Below are positions 23,407 through 30,466 of a DNA stretch of 34,360 nt, piece by piece (positions within the stretch are counted from its first letter, which is position 1; each line of letters opens with the position of its first letter). This stretch comes from Bacillus massilioanorexius. Lineage in GTDB: Bacteria > Bacillota > Bacilli > Bacillales > DSM-1321. The translations under genes were made by a program, and so were the position numbers. The stretch is from positions 1 through 34,360 of the forward strand of contig NZ_CABKRX010000089.1 of the NCBI RefSeq assembly GCF_902374955.1, given 5' to 3'. Below the pieces are notes generated by a model that was given only the letters and a program-made list of their open reading frames with translations, was not told where the DNA came from and ran no database searches.

Positions 23407-25128
23407 TTATCCGATGCGGATTTCCGTTTGGGCGTTAGATTCTAAATCAGTTAAATGAACCGCACATGCTAAGCATGGATCAAAAGAATGAATGATACGT
23501 AAAAGCTCTAATGGCTGTTCTTTGTCTAATAAAGGTGTACCAATTAAAGCTGCTTCATAAGCTCCAATTTTTCCTTTCGAATCACGAGGTGATGCAGTCC
23601 AAGTAGATGGAACAACTGCTTGGTAGTTCTTCGTTTTTCCATCTTCAATTTGTATCCAATGTCCTAAACCTCCACGAGGTGCTTCAGTCCAACCTACACC
23701 TTTGGCTTTTTTATCCCATGTAGACGGTTCCCACTTCGCACTATTGAAGGTTACTTGATTTCCGCTCTTAATGTTGTTTAGTAACTCATCCATATCATGT
23801 CGAAGCCAATCAGCAATTAAAGTTGCTTCAATACCACGAGCCACTGTACGTCCAAGTGCAGAATGTAAAGCTGAAATAGGTAAATCTAATTTCTTGAGTG
23901 TACTGTCCACTGCGTTTTTGATGTCTTCATTTCCTGACGCATAACCAACCATCATACGAGCTAAAGGACCTGTTTCCATTGGTTCACCTTTCCAACGAGG
24001 TGATTTAATCCAGCTATATTTCTCATCTGTATTCAGATTTTTAAACGGAATTTCCGGACCAGAATATTTAAGGTTCGTTTGCCCTTCCCATGGATGTAAT
24101 CCTTCATTTTCTTTTACGCCATCATACTCATACCATGATTTATCAATAAATTCTTGAACTTGAGCAGCATCTTTTAAATCAAGTTTATGAACCTTTGTTA
24201 GATCACCATTTAAGATAACACCACGTGGGAATCGATATGTGTCGATATCATAATGATCTCCAGTAGCAAAATCACCATAAGCTAAATAGTTCTGAATACC
24301 GCCACCATAAGTGAAATCTTTATAATAAGAACCGATTGCAATTAAATCCGGATAGTATACTTGATTTACAAATTGATGAGCTTCGTCAATTAATTGAGAC
24401 ACATGCATTAATCTTTCTGCATGAATTCCATTATCACTATTAATATCAATAGGTGTAGCCATTCCACCAACTAAATAATGCGGATGTGGGTTTTTCCCAC
24501 CTAATATTGTTTGAATTTTTACAACTTCTTTTTGCCAATCTAAAGCTTCTAAATAATGGGCAACTGCTAATAAATTTACTGCTGGTGGCAATTTATATGC
24601 TTTATGTCCCCAGTATCCATTTGCAAAAATCCCCAATTGACCACTATCTACTAGCTTCTTCACTTTATCTTGAACACCTTTAAAATACCCTGGTGAAGAT
24701 TTTGGCCATGCTGAGATAGATTGAGCGATTTTAGATGTTTCATTTGGATCTGCCTCTAGTGCATTTACTACATCTACCCAATCTAGTGCATGTAAGTGAT
24801 AGAAATGCACAACATGGTCATGCAAAAATAACACTTCATTTAAAATATTACGGATTAAATGAGCATTTCTTGGTATTTTAATATCAAGAGCATCTTCCAC
24901 CGCACGAATAGATGCTAACGCATGAACCGATGTACAAACGCCACAAATACGTTGAACATACGCCCACACATCACGTGGATCTCTATCTTTTACTATTAAT
25001 TCCAGTCCCCTAACTGCAGTACCAGAGCTAAAAGCATCTTTAATCATTCCTTTATCATCAACATCCGCTTCAATGCGAAGATGTCCTTCAATACGTGTAA
25101 TTGGGTCTACTACTAAGCGTTCAGCCAT
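23407..25128 (-). CDS. hyaB: [NiFe]-hydrogenase large subunit
   Basis: HyaB (573 aa) carries the NiFe active site and splits H2. The N-terminal ligand motif RICGVCTSVH (Cys62, Cys65, His69) and the C-terminal DPCLACAVH (Cys552, Cys555, His558) are both intact. A 15-residue tail (LTDLESNAQTEIRIG) follows His558 and is the part removed by HyaD. DPITRIEGHLRIE at the N-terminus is also typical. The ATG overlaps the hyaA stop codon (TAATG) with GAGGTG upstream, giving tight coupling to the small subunit. Confidence 0.98.
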   Translation of the reverse strand: MAERLVVDPITRIEGHLRIEADVDDKGMIKDAFSSGTAVRGLELIVKDRDPRDVWAYVQRICGVCTSVHALASIRAVEDALDIKIPRNAHLIRNILNEVLFLHDHVVHFYHLHALDWVDVVNALEADPNETSKIAQSISAWPKSSPGYFKGVQDKVKKLVDSGQLGIFANGYWGHKAYKLPPAVNLLAVAHYLEALDWQKEVVKIQTILGGKNPHPHYLVGGMATPIDINSDNGIHAERLMHVSQLIDEAHQFVNQVYYPDLIAIGSYYKDFTYGGGIQNYLAYGDFATGDHYDIDTYRFPRGVILNGDLTKVHKLDLKDAAQVQEFIDKSWYEYDGVKENEGLHPWEGQTNLKYSGPEIPFKNLNTDEKYSWIKSPRWKGEPMETGPLARMMVGYASGNEDIKNAVDSTLKKLDLPISALHSALGRTVARGIEATLIADWLRHDMDELLNNIKSGNQVTFNSAKWEPSTWDKKAKGVGWTEAPRGGLGHWIQIEDGKTKNYQAVVPSTWTASPRDSKGKIGAYEAALIGTPLLDKEQPLELLRIIHSFDPCLACAVHLTDLESNAQTEIRIG

Positions 25129-26198
25129 TATTCTTCACCTCGTTTGTCATCGATATTCTTCTTAACTGCTGTAGCTGCACCATGAACTGCAACACCAGCT
25201 ACTGTAGCGCCAACTGCTGCTAATCCAACTACATCAGGATTAATTGTTGTTTGTGTTGCTGGTATTTTCGCTCTACGAGTAAAGAATGGACCATTATCCC
25301 AGAAATTAGCTTCAGAACAACCAATACAAGGATTACCAGATTGAATTGGATAACTAGTACCACCATTCCAACGCATTTCTGCACATGAATTATATGTTGT
25401 AGGACCTTTACAACCTACTTTGTATAAGCAGTATCCTTGTTTTGCTCCTTCATCATCAAAGGATTCAACAAAAAGACCTGCATCAAAATAAGCTCTTCTA
25501 TTACATTTGTCATGAATTCTATGACGATAAAACGCTTTTGGTCGACCGAGGTGATCTAACTCAGGTAGAGAACCAAAAGTAATAATATGTGCAATAACAC
25601 CTGTCATAACCTCAGCAATTGGAGGACAACCTGGTACTAAAATAGTTGGTACATTTTTAACAAAATCTGTTACCGGTTTAGCTCCAGTTGGATTTGGTCC
25701 AGCAGCTGGAATTCCTCCCCATGAAGAACAGCTACCATATGCAATAACAGCTTTTGCACTTTCAGCCATTTTTACAAAGGTATCTTTAGCATTATGTCCT
25801 GCTACAGTAGTAAACTCACCTTTTCCTGGCACGCTACCCTCAACTGCTAGGATATATTCCCCTTTATAATTCTCTAAGACTGCCTCCATTGCAGCTTCAA
25901 CTTGGAAGCCAGATGCTGCAGAAAGTACTTCTGTATATTCTAATGAAATCATGTCGAATAAAACGCTTTCTGCTGTTGGATGCGTAGAACGGATGAATGA
26001 TTCTGAACAGCCTGTACAGTCTTGTAGCTGTAACCAAATAACTGGCACTCTAGAATTTTTCTTCATTGCTGCAACTACTTGATCTGTTTTTGAATAATCA
26101 AGCCCCAGTGTTGCCGCTAAGACAGTACACATTTTCAGAAAATCTCTTCTTGAAACACCTCGTTCAAGGGCAGTTTCATAAACTGATTGTCTTTTCAT
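25128..26198 (-). CDS. hyaA: [NiFe]-hydrogenase small subunit, Tat-exported
   Basis: HyaA (356 aa) carries the electron-transfer clusters. The twin-arginine signal SRRDFLK (residues 16-22) and a hydrophobic stretch direct the folded HyaAB pair out through Tat. Proximal-cluster cysteines are 61, 64, 157 and 191. The distal cluster has His229, Cys232, Cys257 and Cys263. The medial one has Cys272, Cys291 and Cys294, with a proline in place of a fourth Cys, as in [3Fe-4S] clusters. A C-terminal hydrophobic helix (about 322-342) anchors it. Residues 63 and 162 are Gly where O2-tolerant enzymes have extra Cys. The ribosome binding site is GGGGGGAG. Confidence 0.98.
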   Translation of the reverse strand: MKRQSVYETALERGVSRRDFLKMCTVLAATLGLDYSKTDQVVAAMKKNSRVPVIWLQLQDCTGCSESFIRSTHPTAESVLFDMISLEYTEVLSAASGFQVEAAMEAVLENYKGEYILAVEGSVPGKGEFTTVAGHNAKDTFVKMAESAKAVIAYGSCSSWGGIPAAGPNPTGAKPVTDFVKNVPTILVPGCPPIAEVMTGVIAHIITFGSLPELDHLGRPKAFYRHRIHDKCNRRAYFDAGLFVESFDDEGAKQGYCLYKVGCKGPTTYNSCAEMRWNGGTSYPIQSGNPCIGCSEANFWDNGPFFTRRAKIPATQTTINPDVVGLAAVGATVAGVAVHGAATAVKKNIDDKRGEE

Positions 26199-26259
26199 CT
26201 TGTAACTCTCCCCCCACTAATTTGGATTCAAAAATTATTATTCCAAAATAATATTATAC

Positions 26260-26288
26260 ATTATATTAAAATATATAATTATTAACAA
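26260..26288 (-). promoter_or_regulatory. Predicted sigma-A promoter of the hya-hyp operon
   Basis: On the minus strand TTGTTA (26283-26288) and TATAAT (26260-26265) are spaced by 17 bp. Transcription would begin near 26253, leaving a leader of about 55 nt before hyaA. I see no perfect Fnr or Rex box here. Confidence 0.55.
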
Positions 26289-26596
26289 CACGAAAAATAA
26301 AGCTTGATTTTCTCACTCTAATTCTATTTAAGAATATCAAGTTCAAAACTTAAAACCTATGTACTATTAGGTAAATCTTATTACCTTCACACTCTCTCCA
26401 TTAATTCTAAGCAAAATTAATGACTTATGTATGTATGTTATTTTCTCTATAATTATGTACTCAGAACTATTCAGTGTCTAATGAATATTTTTTGTCAAAA
26501 AAGTTAAAATTCTAAAAAATATTTGACTAAAATTCAACAATCACCTTAAAGCGCTTGTAATGCTATTCAAAAAGGTGTAATAAAAGCTCTTTGAAT

Positions 26597-26610
26597 TGAA
26601 ACCGTTTACA
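26597..26610. promoter_or_regulatory. CcpA catabolite-response element (cre) match
   Basis: TGAAACCGTTTACA fits the consensus TGWAANCGNTNWCA at every position. It lies 310 bp upstream of the predicted hya promoter and 240 bp upstream of the small gene at 26851, so its target is uncertain. Confidence 0.5.
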
Positions 26611-26755
26611 AAAATTTAGCCATTTAAACACCAGCTTATTCCAACAACCACAGACCTCTACGAACAATCGTTCAATTTATACCGAATAGATTTCATAAAA
26701 ACTTTGAAAATATTTTTCATTTTTATTCATACTTTTTTAAATTATTATTACGAAA

Positions 26756-26781
26756 TAACATGCTCAGTATTGAGCATGTTA
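26756..26781 (+). promoter_or_regulatory. 11-bp inverted repeat upstream of the 26851 gene
   Basis: TAACATGCTCA and TGAGCATGTTA flank GTAT and are perfect arms. There is no T-run, so it is a possible operator or 5'-UTR hairpin, not a terminator. It lies 70 bp before the start codon. Confidence 0.5.
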
Positions 26782-26850
26782 AATGCTTATACAAATTATT
26801 TTAAAACGATGTAACATTTTGTTAAATTACTAGTATAGGAGATGATATTC

Positions 26851-27120
26851 ATGAATTTCACAGCAATAGATCAAAGAAATGTAAATGAGTTATTAAAAGC
26901 ATTTGAACACTTTTTAAAAGAACGAAATATACATTTTACATTTATGCGGATAACAGAAGATAGTGGCCTTCTTTCCTTTGATTTTTGCAATAATATTGAT
27001 AAGGCTAGATCTGTAGAGTTCGATGGCTCAAATTGTATTGGATTGACCTATGAATATATTGCAAATGAAATACTTGTTCCTATTCTTCCAAGATTAAAAG
27101 CATTTTCAAAAATGAAATAA
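26851..27120 (+). CDS. Hypothetical protein (89 aa)
   Basis: This is an 89-residue soluble protein of unknown family. An N-terminal helix (QRNVNELLKAFEHFLKERN) is followed by strands (IHFTFMRI, GLLSFDFCN, NCIGLTYEYI) and a C-terminal helix, giving a compact alpha/beta outline. GGAG lies 9 nt before ATG 26851. An ATG three codons earlier is too close to that site. It has its own upstream inverted repeat and a hairpin terminator after it, so it is probably a single-gene unit. Confidence 0.6.
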   Translation: MNFTAIDQRNVNELLKAFEHFLKERNIHFTFMRITEDSGLLSFDFCNNIDKARSVEFDGSNCIGLTYEYIANEILVPILPRLKAFSKMK

Positions 27121-27127
27121 AATGAAT

Positions 27128-27156
27128 CAAAGGCTATCGTTAATCGATAGCCTTTG
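27128..27156. terminator. Shared hairpin between convergent genes
   Basis: CAAAGGCTATCG and CGATAGCCTTTG form a perfect 12-bp stem with a 5-nt loop. It lies between the convergent 26851 gene and the HAD gene. The T-run is poor on both strands. Confidence 0.6.
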
Positions 27157-27181
27157 AATTAAAAACAATGATAGCGATAGA

Positions 27182-28003
27182 TTATACACAAACTGCTTTC
27201 TTTAAAACAAACTCTTCTACTACTTTCGCTACACCATCATTCATATTAGAATCTGTTACATAGTCCGCTACTGATTTAATATCCTCTGGCGCATTTCCCA
27301 TCGCAACTCCTAACCCAGCGAATTCAATCATACTCAAATCATTATAACTATCCCCTATAGCAATAACCTCTTCGCGCTTTATTCCACAAACATTAATTAA
27401 CTGATTTAAACTTGTGCCTTTCGTTACACCTTTTTCTGTTAATTCTAAGAAAAATGGTTTTGAACGCATGACACTAAATTCTGATTCTAATTCAACTTGT
27501 AATTTTTTTTCTACATGTTGTAGCACTTCTGGATCATATACCATCAATGTTTTTACTACTGGTTCTTTTACAGCATCAATAAAACAATCCACTTTATTAA
27601 TTGGTAAATTTGTAATAGTAGATTCTATATCAATATAAGGATTTTCATCCTCAGTGATAATTTCATCGCCTAAGTAAGTAATCAAATGTACACCTTCTCG
27701 ACGACTAATTTGATAGATTTTTTGAACTTCATCAATGGATAAAGTACTGCTAAACATTTCTTCCCAAGTCTGGCAGTTATATATTTTTCCACCATTAAAC
27801 GATAGAATAAAACTACCATATTTAGCTAATGAAAGTTCTTCAGCTACCTGCTTCATTCCATATGTAGGACGCCCTGATGCTAGTACAACTTTCACGCCCA
27901 TTTCTTGTGCTTCCATTAAAGCTTGCTTAGTTCTCTCCGAAATAGAATGATCGTCTCGTAGCAATGTATCATCTAAATCCAATACTATCATTTTGTAAGT
28001 CAT
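27182..28003 (-). CDS. Cof-type HAD-superfamily phosphatase
   Basis: This is a 273-residue HAD hydrolase of the Cof/YxeH (IIB cap) type that removes phosphate from sugar phosphates, flavin precursors or similar metabolites. The four HAD motifs are present: DLDDT (I), LASGRP (II), KGTSLNQL with the conserved Lys (III) and GDSYNDLSMI (IV). The cap domain lies between motifs II and III. GAAAGG precedes the ATG. The substrate is unknown. It is monocistronic. Confidence 0.93.
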   Translation of the reverse strand: MTYKMIVLDLDDTLLRDDHSISERTKQALMEAQEMGVKVVLASGRPTYGMKQVAEELSLAKYGSFILSFNGGKIYNCQTWEEMFSSTLSIDEVQKIYQISRREGVHLITYLGDEIITEDENPYIDIESTITNLPINKVDCFIDAVKEPVVKTLMVYDPEVLQHVEKKLQVELESEFSVMRSKPFFLELTEKGVTKGTSLNQLINVCGIKREEVIAIGDSYNDLSMIEFAGLGVAMGNAPEDIKSVADYVTDSNMNDGVAKVVEEFVLKKAVCV

Positions 28004-28185
28004 GTTGTATTTCCTTTCTTATTTCAATATACTTTATTATCCTACTATAAATGGATAATAAAGTGGATAAAACAAAAGTTTATTTTCTTGCCATTTCCTA
28101 CTAACTACATTTCTTACTAAATCATGATTATTCAGATTACTTCTGTAATAAAATCTTTTTTCACTTTTACCATTTTTAATAATGG

Positions 28186-28214
28186 TTGTGTAAATGCATA
28201 TGACATGTTATTAT
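28186..28214 (+). promoter_or_regulatory. Promoter for the candidate small RNA
   Basis: TTGTGT (28186-28191) and TATTAT (28209-28214) are spaced by 17 bp on the plus strand, predicting a start near 28221. No plus-strand coding gene follows, only the structured element and terminator below. Confidence 0.45.
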
Positions 28215-28220
28215 ATCTCT

Positions 28221-28340
28221 TGCGATGAGCTAAATTGAGTAAGTCGATGAACACTCCTTTAAGGAAATGCTGGATGTGGCCAGCAGTTTATCGCCTCAAT
28301 TATTTCGATGAAAAAGGACACCAAAACGGTGTCCTTTTTT
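28221..28340 (+). ncRNA. Candidate structured small RNA (about 120 nt)
   Basis: The segment folds by eye into a closed arrangement. P1 is AATTGAG (28233-28239) with CTCAATT (28295-28301). P2 is CGATGAAC (28245-28252) with GTTTATCG (28286-28293). Inside P2 are two hairpins, TCCTTTAAGGA (28255-28265) and TGCTGG/CCAGCA (28268-28285). A terminator (28311-28340) follows at once. I do not recognise the family. A 66-codon frame through it reads across the terminator and is rejected. Confidence 0.5.
28311..28340. terminator. Strong bidirectional terminator
   Basis: AAAAAGGACACC and GGTGTCCTTTTT form a perfect 12-bp stem with loop AAAAC. It ends the candidate small RNA on the plus strand and can also end the ferredoxin gene on the minus strand, 88 bp away. 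Confidence 0.85.
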
Positions 28341-28427
28341 GTTTCGTAATAATAATGACTTTCTCTAGGTCATCAGTTGCACATTATAACCAATTAACTA
28401 ATAGTGACCAGAGACAGTTTTTCCTTC

Positions 28428-29330
28428 TTACATAAAAAATTGTTTCTGTTTTGTACACATGACGCATTCCTCGCCGTTTTCAATTAACGATTGAAATGAT
28501 TTACCACAATTTCCACATGTATTTGTATAAACTGGATGTTCTACTTTGGTAGATGGCTGAATTATTTCATGAATTTCAATAGCTTGTTCTGGACAAATAT
28601 CTTGGCAAAGTGAACAAGCAGTACAAGTTTGTGGATTGAGGGAAAAGGATTGTTCGGTTACTTTCAAACTGTCCTTTTTGCACAATGCAATACAAGCTTT
28701 ACATAATGTACACTTCTCGATATTTAAATCTATTTCAGCGAACTGAAATTCCGAATAATATTTGGATAAATCTAACGCTTCTTGATTAAAACGCCACTTA
28801 GCTGGTGTCATATTTTTAGCGACTGTTTCAGCTTCTTTTTTCCAAAAAGTAAACAATTCTCTTCTAGAAATGATTTTTTCCTTTTCTTCGACCGTACCGT
28901 ACTGAATAGTAAAAGACTCTTCTCCTAGTTGCTCTAACATTTTATTTGCATCAGAAACTGCTTGCTTCCAATCATCAGTATCATAACCCTCTTCAAAAAT
29001 AATGCCATGAACCCCTTTACTATAATAAACTAGCAATTCTTTTGCCGTTGCTACAGCATGATTTCTGACAACAAATTGATGATCGATTATTGTTCTTTTT
29101 GGAAAGAATCCTTCGATTGCTTGTACGGGACAAGCAGCGATGCAATCACCACATTCCGTACATTTATTGGAATTTATAACAGATTTGCCATTTTTTAATT
29201 CAATCGCCTGTACTTTACATATTTCTATGCATTTATTACAGGTTGAACGTGGACTCTTATACCGAGAGCAATCAGATAAGACTCCAAATTCATAATCCAT
29301 ACTTTCTAACCATTTGTCTATAATCCCCAT
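28428..29330 (-). CDS. Multi-cluster 4Fe-4S ferredoxin with C-terminal zinc ribbon
   Basis: This is a 300-residue electron-transfer protein. The N-terminal module has Cys31/34/38 and Cys57/60/63/67, but residue 28 of the first motif is Arg, so Cys21 may replace the missing ligand. A middle stretch of about 120 residues (ATAKELLVYYSKGVHGIIFEEGYD) is unlike ferredoxin and may be a partner-binding domain. A second full 2x[4Fe-4S] module (CTLCKACIALC, CTACSLCQDICP) and two CxxC pairs (CGNC, CVMC) end the protein. It should feed electrons to or from the molybdoenzyme of this locus. It has its own leader after the terminator 29391-29424. Confidence 0.88.
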   Translation of the reverse strand: MGIIDKWLESMDYEFGVLSDCSRYKSPRSTCNKCIEICKVQAIELKNGKSVINSNKCTECGDCIAACPVQAIEGFFPKRTIIDHQFVVRNHAVATAKELLVYYSKGVHGIIFEEGYDTDDWKQAVSDANKMLEQLGEESFTIQYGTVEEKEKIISRRELFTFWKKEAETVAKNMTPAKWRFNQEALDLSKYYSEFQFAEIDLNIEKCTLCKACIALCKKDSLKVTEQSFSLNPQTCTACSLCQDICPEQAIEIHEIIQPSTKVEHPVYTNTCGNCGKSFQSLIENGEECVMCTKQKQFFM

Positions 29331-29390
29331 TTCATGATGCCTCTTTTCATTTTAAATCCTATATGTATGTATATATTATATATTCTATAA

Positions 29391-29424
29391 AAAAGAAGAA
29401 GGATTAACATCCGCCTTCTTTTTC
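29391..29424 (-). terminator. Terminator between the small membrane gene and the ferredoxin gene
   Basis: On the minus strand AAGAAGG and CCTTCTT arms are followed by CTTTTTT. It separates the radical-SAM/TorD-like/85-aa transcript from the ferredoxin transcript. Confidence 0.6.
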
Positions 29425-29484
29425 CATTAGGCACCTAATACATAAAACACGTACCGACTCATACCTTCAAATAATAAAAAAAGA

Positions 29485-29742
29485 TTAATGCTGCATAGAT
29501 AATATTGTAACTAACTTTTTCTTACCTGAAGAAAGAGCTACATATCCTAATGATGCAAGTCCAAGGTCTTCTATTACCCAACGAATGCCAATGAATTCTG
29601 AATACGATGCAAGTTTTTCTGAAGCTGTCATACCTCTTATTAGTTGAACATCAGCAGTATAACCAGTAAACATCGCCGCCCTTATAACTTGAATGACAAT
29701 TCCGAAAAACCCGAAGACAAAAGCCCTGCTAAATATTTTCAA
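29485..29742 (-). CDS. Small hypothetical membrane-associated protein (85 aa)
   Basis: This is an 85-residue protein with a hydrophobic segment near the N-terminus (about residues 7-25, VFGFFGIVIQVIRAAMF) and a second weakly hydrophobic region (VIEDLGLASLGYVAL). No family is recognised. Its start overlaps the end of the TorD-like reading frame by 4 bp, so translation was coupled to it, which suggests a role with the molybdoenzyme, possibly in membrane anchoring or assembly. Confidence 0.6.
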   Translation of the reverse strand: MKIFSRAFVFGFFGIVIQVIRAAMFTGYTADVQLIRGMTASEKLASYSEFIGIRWVIEDLGLASLGYVALSSGKKKLVTILSMQH

Positions 29743-30466
29743 ACTAAATCTATCTTCAAAAGTTCTTGAAGAACTATCGGATCCATTTCAATAAATCCTT
29801 GTAATATTTCCGCTAATCCTTTATAAAAACTCGATTTAGCATGATGTATCACTCTCTCTGAAAATTCTGGAACAAACTTCGTTAAATGTTCTTGTAAAAA
29901 GTGATATTGTTCGTGTAATAAGGAATTAATTTGTATCAATTCCTTATTGCTCACCATCTCACATATTTAGATACAATGTTGATTCAAACGGTACATAAAA
30001 TCAAACTCTAATCCAATATGATCGTCAGCTTCCATCATTTCAATACTTTGAAAGTTATACTGATCATACAAATTTTTCACCCTTAGTGTAGTTTCTTGAA
30101 ACAAGAGTTTGTCTTTACGAAATATACAGACTCCCAAAGGGGAGCTGGCACTTCAAAAGGTCCTATAAACATTCTCGTATAATCCCAATGTAAATCTTCA
30201 TAGTCTTGAAGATTAGTACATGGATTATACTCTTCAAAATAACGCTTCACATGATTTGAACCCTTTTGAATTGCTTTAGATTCTTCTTTAAAAGGAAAGA
30301 GCTCTATTATGTTTTGTTCTACTAAATGCTTCAAAAATTCACGCGAAGGCTCTTCTATGAAGAATCTTCGTAAAATATCATAGGAAAAATCCCTTGCATA
30401 AAAAATGTGTAATGCTTCTTCGATTTTTAAATGCGTCTTCACCATTTCCATCCCTTTTTTGTTCAA
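29739..30466 (-). pseudogene. TorD-like molybdoenzyme chaperone, broken by a frameshift and a stop
   Basis: Three pieces reconstruct one TorD/DmsD-family chaperone of about 240 residues, which would bind and protect the molybdoenzyme before cofactor insertion. The first part runs to LHWDYTRMFIGPFEVPAPLWESVYF, the hallmark of TorD. A missing T in the AAA/TTT run at 30120-30122 shifts the frame. The continuation DKLLFQETTLRVKNLY, then IEMMEADDHIGLEFDFMYRLNQHCI, lies in another frame. A TAA (complement of 29967-29969) interrupts that frame before MVSNKELIQINSLLHEQYHF. The likely original start is ATG at 30445 behind AAGGG; TTG 30466 overlaps the upstream stop codon. Two lesions argue against a single read error. 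Confidence 0.85.

Noticed and set aside
25128..26198. O2-tolerant group 1d assignment of the hydrogenase
   Set aside because: The two extra proximal-cluster cysteines are glycine here.
28221..28310. Known riboswitch for the structured element
   Set aside because: I compared it by eye with purine, SAM, TPP, fluoride, c-di-GMP and T-box patterns. None of their conserved cores is present, and there is no downstream gene.
28235..28435. 66-codon plus-strand frame
   Set aside because: It reads through a strong terminator and across the paired arms of the candidate small RNA. Low complexity and no family.
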